A DNA stretch of 11,171 bases from DATJQA01 sp041169145 (lineage in GTDB: Bacteria > Patescibacteriota > Minisyncoccia > UBA6257 > 2-01-FULL-56-20), in contig JBEEJO010000023.1 of NCBI GenBank assembly GCA_041169145.1, forward strand, positions 1 to 11,171, written 5' to 3'. Below, one piece after another: positions 1-5,668 of the stretch (the stretch's first letter is position 1; each line of letters begins with the position of its first letter). A program made the translations under genes and the position numbers. The notes under the pieces were generated by a model. It worked only from the letters and a program-made list of their open reading frames with translations. It had not been told where the DNA came from and searched no databases.

Positions 1-141
1 GAGGTGCGAACCGCCGATAAGATCAAGCCCGAGCCGCCACGGGCGGTATTGCTCGCCAAAATTCTTCGGATACACAAAAAAGCCGGCGAGGACCGCCGCT
101 CCAATAATGACGAAAAGAAAAAGTGCGGGATACTTTCGCAT
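1..141 (-). CDS. secD: Protein translocase subunit SecD, N-terminal 47 residues (partial, runs off left edge)
   Basis: On the minus strand an open frame begins with ATG at 141 and stays open for 47 codons to the window edge. It encodes MRKYPALFLF followed by a hydrophobic stretch (about residues 5-23), then after a short linker RLGLDLIGGSHL (residues 36-47). A transmembrane helix close to the N-terminus followed by GLDLxGGxxL is the hallmark of SecD, the membrane partner of SecF that helps the Sec channel pull exported proteins across the membrane using the proton gradient. An in-frame stop (TAG) lies four codons upstream of the ATG, so this is the first possible ATG. No Shine-Dalgarno is visible; a promoter-like element sits directly upstream. 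SecF, or a SecDF fusion, cannot be seen. The family call is confident despite the short fragment because the GLDL-GG motif is so characteristic. Confidence 0.85.
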   Translation of the reverse strand, partial: MRKYPALFLFVIIGAAVLAGFFVYPKNFGEQYRPWRLGLDLIGGSHL

Positions 142-150
142 CGCGGGGAT

Positions 151-179
151 ACTCTAACATCCCCTTGCGGAATATGCAA
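151..179 (-). promoter_or_regulatory. Possible secD promoter (extended -10 type)
   Basis: Read on the minus strand: TTGCAT (174-179), a 17-bp spacer, then TAGAGT (151-156) preceded by TG plus one base, an extended -10 arrangement. Only 9 nt separate the -10 from the secD ATG, so a transcript from here would be leaderless or nearly so. The -35 matches consensus at only 3 of 6 positions. A small hairpin (7-bp stem 162-168/176-182) overlaps the spacer. Weak on its own; supported by similar spacing at hrcA and cysS. Confidence 0.35.
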
Positions 180-186
180 GGGTGTC

Positions 187-369
187 GCGTAGTTTTTTCT
201 GGATAACCCGCTCCGGCTGCGAAAACGATCCTCGCTCGGCTTGGTTTTTCATGCAAAAAGCGTGGTTCCCGTCGCCGCTCCGACCATTCCTTTTGCCCAT
301 GAAAAACCCGCGCCTTGCTCGCTCATTTTTGCGCAACCTTCGCTTATGGTTATCCAGAAAAAACTACGC
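187..369. repeat. 183-bp inverted-repeat element with 22-bp perfect ends
   Basis: Positions 187-208 and 348-369 are perfect 22-nt reverse complements (begin GCGTAGTTTTTTCTGG). Nearer the centre a second perfect 11-bp pair, GGTTTTTCATG at 243-253 and its complement at 298-308, is nested symmetrically. Between them the arms are recognisably but imperfectly complementary. The whole can fold into one long interrupted hairpin with a 44-nt central region. No convincing protein is encoded. The terminal inverted repeats, size and lack of coding are what one expects of a MITE-like or palindromic intergenic repeat; no target-site duplication was found. Its nature can only be settled by finding other copies. 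Confidence 0.7.
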
Positions 370-416
370 TCCAGGGCGAGGCCGGAAAGCATAGAAAACA
401 CGGCTCAAAATCGTAC

Positions 417-446
417 TTGACACGTAGACATAGTATATGTTATGCT
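417..446 (+). promoter_or_regulatory. Sigma70-type promoter opening the structured region
   Basis: A perfect -35 TTGACA (417-422), an 18-bp spacer and a -10 TATGCT (441-446, 4 of 6) predict a start near 452-454. It points into a stretch with no credible long protein but several strong hairpins, which is the main reason to suspect a non-coding RNA there. Confidence 0.5.
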
Positions 447-452
447 ATTCCC

Positions 453-738
453 CGTTGTTCTTTGAACGCATCTCCGTTGAGCGGGACGCCGAGATCTTGA
501 GCAGAAAGCTTGAGCATTCGGCGTCCCCATTCAAAGGAGAATGATTAGAAAGATACCTCTCGACGGCAGTCGTTCTGTGCTTTCATGCCGACACCCCCTT
601 TCCCCGGGGCGGCACAATTCGCCCAACAGGCGAGAAAGTGTGGTTGATATGCTGCGCTGGTAGAACATGCCTCTGCGGTGAGGCCCAAGTCGCCGCCAAG
701 GGGAGTGCACGGATACCGCGCGCTCCCCTTTGAATTTC
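453..738 (+). ncRNA. Candidate structured non-coding RNA, family not recognised
   Basis: The stretch lies between a promoter (417-446) and a strong hairpin (698-730), giving a predicted RNA of about 285 nt. Visible structure: an outer 7-bp stem CTTTGAA (460-466) with TTCAAAG (530-536); inside it a perfect 10-bp stem GGGACGCCGA (483-492) with 518-527, whose loop carries CTTGAGCA twice (496-503, 509-516); a short stem TTCGCC/GGCGAG around 618-634; and possible long-range pairing of GGCGGC near 607-613 with GCCGCC near 691-696. I looked for tmRNA, RNase P, SRP and 6S signatures and did not find them. The only small frame with an ATG after a purine-rich stretch (541-663, 40 codons) has its AGGAG just one base from the ATG and an unremarkable product. 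The boundaries are inferred. Confidence 0.4.
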
Positions 739-740
739 TT
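698..740 (+). terminator. Strong hairpin, possible terminator of the upstream RNA
   Basis: AAGGGGAGTGC (698-708) pairs with 720-730 over 11 bp with one G-T. After an A-C mismatch the stem continues CGG (710-712)/CCG (716-718) around a 3-nt loop. The following TTGAATTTCTT is only moderately T-rich, so it is either a weak intrinsic terminator or a structural hairpin. The next promoter begins at the end of this tract. Confidence 0.45.
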
Positions 741-767
741 GATAACGTGCGCATGCGCCGATATACT
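739..767 (+). promoter_or_regulatory. Sigma70-type promoter for tRNA-Lys
   Basis: TTGATA (739-744), a 17-bp spacer and TATACT (762-767): five of six matches in each box at ideal spacing. Predicted start about 774, giving a leader of some 85 nt before the tRNA at 859. It is among the best promoters in the window and the obvious source of the tRNA transcript. Confidence 0.7.
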
Positions 768-777
768 ATGTACGCAA

Positions 778-838
778 CTCCCCCGTAACTCAGTCGGTAA
801 CCCACCCGTACCGAACGTCGGCACGTTCGTGCGGGGAG
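778..838 (+). other. Folded tRNA leader with a tRNA D-arm-like segment
   Basis: CTCCCC (778-783) can pair with GGGGAG (833-838), enclosing a 7-bp hairpin CGAACGT (812-818)/ACGTTCG (823-829). Just inside the closing stem, TAACTCAGTCGGTA (786-799) closely resembles the start and D-loop of a tRNA, but the D-stem has no complementary 3' half and there is no anticodon arm. It is either a decayed tRNA fragment or chance similarity in a structured 5' leader that RNase P would remove. Confidence 0.35.
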
Positions 839-858
839 AACAGCAATCGGTTCGTTAT

Positions 859-931
859 GCGCCCATAGCTCAGCTGGTAGAGCAGCTCCCTTTTAAGGAG
901 ATGGTCCCAGGTTCGATTCCTGGTGGGCGCA
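859..931 (+). tRNA. tRNA-Lys (anticodon UUU)
   Basis: A complete cloverleaf can be drawn: 7-bp acceptor GCGCCCA (859-865)/TGGGCGC (924-930) with discriminator A931; D stem GCTC (868-871)/GAGC (880-883); anticodon loop CTTTTAA (890-896) with TTT at 892-894; variable loop TGGTC; T stem CCAGG (907-911)/CCTGG (919-923) around TTCGATT. It reads AAA and AAG lysine codons. CCA is not encoded, so the CCA-adding enzyme must finish it. The first anticodon-stem pair (885/901) is G-A rather than a Watson-Crick pair. A strong promoter precedes the gene and an intrinsic terminator follows it 5 bp later. Confidence 0.97.
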
Positions 932-935
932 CGTG

Positions 936-976
936 AAATAAAGATACTCCGTCTGTACGGAGTATCTTTATTTTTC
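936..976 (+). terminator. Rho-independent terminator of tRNA-Lys
   Basis: Positions 936-952 pair perfectly with 957-973 (17 bp, including TACTCCGT/ACGGAGTA) around a 4-nt loop, ending in a T-run (971-975). The A-rich 5' side makes it potentially bidirectional. Confidence 0.9.
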
Positions 977-988
977 GCCTGCAAGGAA

Positions 989-1098
989 TCGAACAAGTGG
1001 AGGGGGAGCCGGGGAACCGCGACCGGTTCCCCGTGGAGGAGTGAACGAAGCGGATTCAGAACCGAGGGTTCTGAAAAGCGAGCGGAGTGAGCGCGTGA
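989..1098. other. 110-bp spacer between the repeat copies, with two perfect hairpins
   Basis: No gene is seen here. It holds two perfect 9-bp stems: CGGGGAACC (1010-1018)/1025-1033 with a 6-nt loop, and TTCAGAACC (1055-1063)/1067-1075 with a 3-nt loop. It ends in the purine-rich repetitive phrase GCGAGCGGAGTGAGCGCG (1078-1095). It could be the remnant of something once inserted at the tRNA end. Confidence 0.5.
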
Positions 1099-1119
1099 GA
1101 TTTCTGGTGGGCGCACGTG

Positions 1120-1158
1120 AAACAAAAATACTCCATCTCAATGGGGTATTTTTGTTTT
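1120..1158. terminator. Second copy of the terminator, probably shared by convergent transcripts
   Basis: Positions 1120-1136 pair with 1141-1157 (17 bp, one G-T) around a 4-nt loop. A-rich on one side and T-rich on the other, it can act in both directions. It lies 19 bp beyond the stop codon of the minus-strand gene ending at 1177, and no other terminator for that gene is visible. Confidence 0.8.
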
Positions 1159-1176
1159 CCGCCCGCGAGGAAAAAT

Positions 1177-3435
1177 CTATTTACACGAAGACCCGGTTAT
1201 CGTTCCTGTTATCTGCTTTGAAGCACCGCTACTATCAATGCACCAGCTATATCCGGGCAGATCATCGAGCGGGACCGAAACTGCGTATTTATCCACAACG
1301 GTTCCCGTCTTAGCGGAAACGCATGTCGCTTTGCTTGCATCTCCGTCGGTTGCGTTTTGTATCGCTGTATAGACCGCATCGTTTCCGAAAAGCGTATTTG
1401 TGACTTTTGCGCATTTAGCCAACCCGTATGCTTTCGTACCAGATTCCCCTCGGCTTGATGCCACCTCTGCGGCATTGCCCACCGCAGCGAGAGCCGTCCT
1501 CGCCGCCGCAGCAGAACCCGGGTCATATCCATACTCATTCTTCATAGTTGTCTCAATGATCTTTTTGATAGGCGTTGCGTCCGGAGGCGCATCGATCGCG
1601 AGCGGCTTGTTCACATCCGAAAGCGTGGCCTTGAAGACAAGATTCGCCTGCTTCCCCGCCAATTGGGTCGCCGTGTCGGGCGGAACGATGCGAAGCGAAT
1701 ACTGGACAGCGCCTATGAATCCATCCTGGTCGATCCAAACAACGAGGTTCACGTTGCGGTCATAGTAATCGAACACATCGTCGAATTCCTTGCTCTCGAG
1801 ATACTCCACAAGCCCCGGGTCGTTCGCGAGTTCGCTTAATGCATCGAAATTCTTATTCTTGCCTGCCTCCGCGACAAGTTTTTTATAGAACGGTAAAATG
1901 GCCGTTTTGCTGATCTTGAGGTTATATCGATAGAGCGGTCTGCCATCAACATCTTCTTTCTTCGGATCATCCTTGAAAATGACGAGGTGCTCTTCATCGG
2001 CAAATGCCATCATCTTCTGCACAAGGTCCGCTGTCTGAGCCCGATTTTCTTTGTACGACTTTTCGGCATCGGGAAGTTCCGTTTGAAGATACGAAAGCGG
2101 GCTATACATGTAGCCATACGGAGAAGAAGCCGAGGTGGACGTCGGTGCGTTCGGGTCTACCGATATCCATTGTCCCTTGAGCGCTGCGAGCGAGCCGGCG
2201 ATGATCGAAGGGATCTTATTGATCCTAAAGTAGTAGATGCCGTTCGCTTTCATCGCATCGGCATCAACAGCATACGAAAGATCCCCGAAATCCCCTTTCG
2301 CATTCAGATTGAACTTCCAGTCCGAGGAGGAACTTTGGCTAAAATCGGTCGCCGCGCCGACGCCAAGGGTCGCCTTCATGTCCGGCGTGAGCATCCTCAA
2401 TCCTTCACCAAGCTGTACAAGAAATGGCTTCGGCGGTTCGGACGGCAGGTAGAGATACATTTGGCTTGCGCGGGTGAATGTGACCACCTGCCCGCTGATG
2501 GGAGTACTCGTTGCCGAATATCCATACGATCGGCGGATATATTGTATGCTTCCGGGCGCCTCGAACGTCACCTTCAGCGCAAAATTCTTTCCGCTCTCCG
2601 TCACGGCATAGGTATATCCCCGCTTTGTCACAGGGTCCGTAATGGATATGCGGTTCGTGTAATACGAGTACGAACCGCGCTCCTTTGCCGTCACATCTGC
2701 CTGGAGCTTCTCAAGGGATGCGGGATATGGCGGATAGGGCAGGTTGACATGATTGCCGATCAAGATCTCCAGCAACGTAGAAGCATCCTGCCCCCGTTGC
2801 GCATCGTTCTGATACTGCTCGCGAAGCTTTCCCTCATTGGATGGTTGTACGGTGAATGGTTTCGCATCGGCATCGCGAGCCGATGTGTCGAAGGTCGCCG
2901 AAAGCGTGTATGACGCCGTATTGATCTGGGAATTCTTTTTGAACAATCCCGAAAGAAAATCGTCCTCGGTATAGGGAGGGTGAGCGAACAGGCCGCCGGA
3001 CCGTTGCACATAGGTATAGCCGGCAAACGCAACGCCGGCAACGGCAATCACGGCTATGGAACCGATCACGACATATTTCAACGTCCCGCGTCTCGAGGTT
3101 TTCTGCTCTACCGGAGCTACGGTATTTATCTTTTCGGCAATCCCAACCCGTGAAGGTCCTTGCGTGAAATTCACTTGTTTCGCCGGTGCGACGCCCGAAT
3201 TAACCGTGGAGCCAAAACGCGCAATTGGACTGACGACCGAACGCGCGACCGGGTTTTCGGGAACATTCGGCGCGGCGGACGTCGCGGGAACGACCGGCGC
3301 CCCCAATCCGACGGCTTCACGGACAAGTGCAGGATCCCAGCCGGCCTGAAGAAGCGCTTCTTGAATAGCAATGTCGGCAAGCCCATTCTTCCGGGCTTGT
3401 TCTACATATGTCGCGAGTTCAGGTGTAACTGCCAT
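1177..3435 (-). CDS. Large single-pass envelope protein with pilin-like C-terminus, function unknown
   Basis: 752 residues. Residues 1-44 form a compact helical motif (ATYVEQARKNGLAD ... LLQAGWDPALVREAV) of the kind often seen at the cytoplasmic N-terminus of candidate-phylum membrane proteins and reminiscent of UBA-like folds. Residues 45-115 are Pro/Ala/Val-rich linker. A single transmembrane helix spans about 119-141, with RR at 115-116 on the presumed inner side. The remaining 600 residues should be outside the membrane and belong to no family I can name. The last 80 residues hold four Cys and end LPGYSWCIDSSGASK ... SSCK, which resembles the C-terminal domain of type IV pilin-like proteins in these bacteria. 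The gene follows dnaJ after 92 bp, probably with its own promoter. There is no clear Shine-Dalgarno at the ATG. A surface or pilus-associated role is inference. Confidence 0.85.
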   Translation of the reverse strand: MAVTPELATYVEQARKNGLADIAIQEALLQAGWDPALVREAVGLGAPVVPATSAAPNVPENPVARSVVSPIARFGSTVNSGVAPAKQVNFTQGPSRVGIAEKINTVAPVEQKTSRRGTLKYVVIGSIAVIAVAGVAFAGYTYVQRSGGLFAHPPYTEDDFLSGLFKKNSQINTASYTLSATFDTSARDADAKPFTVQPSNEGKLREQYQNDAQRGQDASTLLEILIGNHVNLPYPPYPASLEKLQADVTAKERGSYSYYTNRISITDPVTKRGYTYAVTESGKNFALKVTFEAPGSIQYIRRSYGYSATSTPISGQVVTFTRASQMYLYLPSEPPKPFLVQLGEGLRMLTPDMKATLGVGAATDFSQSSSSDWKFNLNAKGDFGDLSYAVDADAMKANGIYYFRINKIPSIIAGSLAALKGQWISVDPNAPTSTSASSPYGYMYSPLSYLQTELPDAEKSYKENRAQTADLVQKMMAFADEEHLVIFKDDPKKEDVDGRPLYRYNLKISKTAILPFYKKLVAEAGKNKNFDALSELANDPGLVEYLESKEFDDVFDYYDRNVNLVVWIDQDGFIGAVQYSLRIVPPDTATQLAGKQANLVFKATLSDVNKPLAIDAPPDATPIKKIIETTMKNEYGYDPGSAAAARTALAAVGNAAEVASSRGESGTKAYGLAKCAKVTNTLFGNDAVYTAIQNATDGDASKATCVSAKTGTVVDKYAVSVPLDDLPGYSWCIDSSGASKQITGTITGSSCK

Positions 3436-3475
3436 AAACGTTCATGCCGAAGGCGCACTCACGAAGACCAGCTAC

Positions 3476-3481
3476 AGTATA
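3476..3481 (-). promoter_or_regulatory. Possible -10 box for the 752-residue envelope protein gene
   Basis: On the minus strand TATACT lies 40 bp upstream of the ATG at 3435, inside the 92-bp gap after dnaJ. No convincing -35 stands 16-18 bp away. No intrinsic terminator is visible after dnaJ, so read-through from the heat-shock operon is also possible. Confidence 0.3.
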
Positions 3482-3527
3482 CAAAATCCCTTTCCGTATC
3501 GCTGTGCACTACCACAATGATCCGGAC

Positions 3528-4616
3528 TCATTCTTCCGCCTCCTCCAAAACCTTCGCCACGACACCGGAAACTTTCTTCGGCGCCTTCAATATAAAGTCC
3601 ACAAGCAAGTCCCCTCTGCCGTAACTGCCCATCCGCGGCATGCCTTCGCCCGTGATGCGCAAGTTCTCTTTGAGATTGAAGTGCGCGGGAATTTCCATCT
3701 TTAGCGTCTTCCCTTCTATGGTGGGCACATCTATTTTTTTGCCGAGCAGGAGATCGTAGATCTTCAATTCCTTTTTTACGATGAGGTCGTCGCCATCCCG
3801 GGAAAATTCCGGATGTTTTTTGATCTTCACTTTCACATACAGGTCGCCCGTTCCCGTTCCGCGGTCGCCGGCCTCGCCGGCGCCGCGAACCTGGATAAGC
3901 TGGCCATCCTGAATGCCGGGGATGATATCCACGCGCACTTTCCGCTCGCCTTCGCGCCGTCCGGAACCGTTGCACGATTTGCATATCTTCTGAGGCACCT
4001 CGCCGCCGCCGCGGCATTCCGTGCAGGTCTTCACCTGCGACACGTTGCCGAAGAACGAGCGATGCTCCTCGCGCACCTCGCCGCGCCCGCCGCATCGTTC
4101 GCACTTCTTCATTCCCGCAGATGCGTCACCGCCTTTTCCTTTGCATGTATCGCACGCCACGAACGTCCGCACTGCGAATTCCTTCATCGCGCCGCGGAAC
4201 GCCTCTTCAAGCGGTATCTCGGCAACCACTTGCACATCCGCTCCGCGTTCATACACGGGACGGCGCGAACGGACGCCCATGCCCTCAAAGAAACTTTCGA
4301 ACACATCAGACAGGTCGCCCATGTCGCCGCCGCCGAAGTCCACGCGGAATCCGCCGGGAAAATTGCTGTAATCCCAGCCGGCATGTCCGCCGCCGAATCC
4401 GCCCGGCATATCCCCGACCGTTCCGAATCGGTCGTACTGCGCGCGCTTCGTCTTGTCCGAGAGAACCTGATACGCTTCGTTGATCTCTTTGAATTTGCTC
4501 TCGTTCCCGCTGGACTTGTCCGGATGATATTGGTGCGCAAGGCGCCGGAAGGCTTTTTTGATATCGTCTTCCGTTGCGCTTTTCGCCACGCCGAGAACGG
4601 CGTAATAGTCTTTCAT
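3528..4616 (-). CDS. dnaJ: Chaperone protein DnaJ (Hsp40)
   Basis: 362 residues, near the usual length of type I DnaJ. The J domain (1-66) carries the HPD tripeptide at 31-33, which triggers DnaK ATP hydrolysis. A Gly/Phe-rich region spans about 68-112. Four zinc-binding repeats follow: CDTCKGKG (155), CERCGGRG (172), CTECRGGG (198) and CKSCNGSG (212). The C-terminal substrate-binding region includes DLYVKVKIKKHPEFSRDGDDL. All catalytic and metal-binding residues are present, so the protein should deliver unfolded clients to DnaK in the cytoplasm. It is the last chaperone gene of the operon, 47 bp after an unrecognised membrane gene. The ATG is fixed by an upstream in-frame TAA. No Shine-Dalgarno is present at proper distance; a GGAG lies about 30 nt too far upstream. 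Confidence 0.97.
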   Translation of the reverse strand: MKDYYAVLGVAKSATEDDIKKAFRRLAHQYHPDKSSGNESKFKEINEAYQVLSDKTKRAQYDRFGTVGDMPGGFGGGHAGWDYSNFPGGFRVDFGGGDMGDLSDVFESFFEGMGVRSRRPVYERGADVQVVAEIPLEEAFRGAMKEFAVRTFVACDTCKGKGGDASAGMKKCERCGGRGEVREEHRSFFGNVSQVKTCTECRGGGEVPQKICKSCNGSGRREGERKVRVDIIPGIQDGQLIQVRGAGEAGDRGTGTGDLYVKVKIKKHPEFSRDGDDLIVKKELKIYDLLLGKKIDVPTIEGKTLKMEIPAHFNLKENLRITGEGMPRMGSYGRGDLLVDFILKAPKKVSGVVAKVLEEAEE

Positions 4617-4663
4617 GGGTTTGTTGTTGGATTACGGGGTACGGAACTCCTACAATATGCGCA

Positions 4664-5668
4664 TCAGGTATACTGCAGCGTCTGTTGGACCCGCGTCTCG
4701 CCGATGATCATCGTGAAATTCATCGCGAGAAGGAGCTGGAAAATGAGGAATCCGAAAAAGCTCACGGCGGTATAGTACACGATGCCGATACTGCGAAGCA
4801 GGAAGTACGCAACGACCGCCCACGCGATGATGAGATTCGTGCCGAACGTGCGATTCCAATCATCCAAAGCGCCAAGAATGAACCTATAGAGGACGTTTTG
4901 CATCTGCTCCTGCGGCCCGGTCTCTATGCCGATCGCATTATGGAACATCACCGAAAGCTCGTTGATTGACCGCTTGAGCGCTTGTTCCTGCGCCACCGGA
5001 GGAAGAGCGTTATACTTGGCATCTTGGTTCAGTTGATAGGCTGCGGAGTCGCTCAAGAACGAATCCACGGTTGCATTGAAGCGGATACCGGGATAAAAGC
5101 GAGTCGCCATGCCGGCGCTCCACGTGAAAACGTTCTGGAACGCGTCGGGGGGCAGGAAACCGCCTTGAGGGGTCCACTGGGGCAGATAGAGAGCAATGGC
5201 CGCGACGATAAGCGCCGTGGTGAGCTTCCGCATCTGGGATCGCGTGATGCGCATGTAGCGCACTTCTATGTTCCCCGTAAGTTCGCGATGCGTCGTCACG
5301 TCGCCCCACAGGAGAAATACGAACACGATGGCGCCGAGGGCGAGGAGGTTGACGATGGGCATCGTGTAAAAGAACGCAAGAAGCGCGCCCGTTTCCGCAA
5401 GCAAGACCCACGCGCGCCGGAACGGGCTCTCCATAAGAAGCGCACCGATCGTTGAGGCGATCATAAAGAGACCCGCGGCAACCAGCACGACCCAAAGCGG
5501 TATCGCCGCTTGCAGGTACAGGTCGTACGAAAGCCCCGCGAGAAGCGCAAAACACACTCCCGCGAAATCAACAAAGATGGATTTGTAGAACCCAGCCGGA
5601 CGGGTGAATTCTTTTGCCGAGACCTGACTAACGAGATTCTGGCTCCGGAGGAGCGGATTGCCCTGCAT
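4664..5668 (-). CDS. Polytopic membrane protein embedded in the dnaK-dnaJ operon, function unknown
   Basis: 334 residues. I do not recognise a family. Hydrophobic segments, probably transmembrane, lie at about 31-50, 56-79, 86-103, 107-121, 148-164, 277-292 and 296-321. A hydrophilic block between about 165 and 275 contains TWSAGMATRFYPGIRF and SINELSVMFHNAIGIETG, presumably on one face of the membrane. A short basic loop (128-148) sits between segments 4 and 5. The ATG lies inside the end of dnaK, overlapping it by 41 bp in another frame, which suggests translational coupling. There is no other ATG near the N-terminus and no clear Shine-Dalgarno. Its position makes it part of the HrcA-controlled heat-shock transcript. 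A role in membrane stress or quality control is a guess from context only. Confidence 0.85.
   Translation of the reverse strand: MQGNPLLRSQNLVSQVSAKEFTRPAGFYKSIFVDFAGVCFALLAGLSYDLYLQAAIPLWVVLVAAGLFMIASTIGALLMESPFRRAWVLLAETGALLAFFYTMPIVNLLALGAIVFVFLLWGDVTTHRELTGNIEVRYMRITRSQMRKLTTALIVAAIALYLPQWTPQGGFLPPDAFQNVFTWSAGMATRFYPGIRFNATVDSFLSDSAAYQLNQDAKYNALPPVAQEQALKRSINELSVMFHNAIGIETGPQEQMQNVLYRFILGALDDWNRTFGTNLIIAWAVVAYFLLRSIGIVYYTAVSFFGFLIFQLLLAMNFTMIIGETRVQQTLQYT

Larger units (their letters stand above)
915..1172 (+). repeat. 74-bp direct repeat of tRNA 3' end plus terminator (915-988 and 1099-1172)
   Basis: The two copies align without gaps at an offset of exactly 184 bp, with 13 differences in 74 positions (82% identity by hand count). 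Each contains the tRNA T-arm 3' half, the acceptor 3' strand, and a 17-bp terminator stem. The first 24 nt differ at one base. The 5' part of the tRNA is not duplicated: 1043-1098 shows no similarity to 859-914. Repetition of only the tRNA 3' end is the usual footprint of site-specific integration, but a local duplication gives the same picture. Confidence 0.85.

Noticed and set aside
23..256. Minus-strand open frame of 77 codons near the left edge
   Set aside because: It overlaps the secD start in another frame and encodes nothing recognisable, while the secD frame shows GLDLIGG.
541..663. Small open frame of 40 codons after AAAGGAGA
   Set aside because: The AGGAG is only one base from the ATG, the product looks random in composition, and the stretch is better explained as structured RNA.
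450..858. tmRNA, RNase P RNA, SRP RNA or 6S RNA in the gene-free stretch
   Set aside because: I looked on the plus strand, and on the minus strand for some families, for their conserved cores (TTCGA arm and tag frame, GGAAAGTCC, GGAAGCAGC) and found none; a covariance search would be needed for remote forms.
790..1125. Minus-strand open frame of 111 codons across the tRNA, including TRNRTWDHLLK
   Set aside because: This is the familiar spurious antisense translation of a tRNA gene and its terminator; no start signal and no independent support.
1987..2913. Plus-strand open frame of 308 codons opposite the envelope protein gene
   Set aside because: Arg-rich composition with no domain or start signal; the minus-strand frame has a clear transmembrane and pilin-like architecture.
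3813..4775. Plus-strand open frame of 320 codons opposite dnaJ
   Set aside because: Complement of the dnaJ zinc-finger and J-domain codons; dnaJ is certain.
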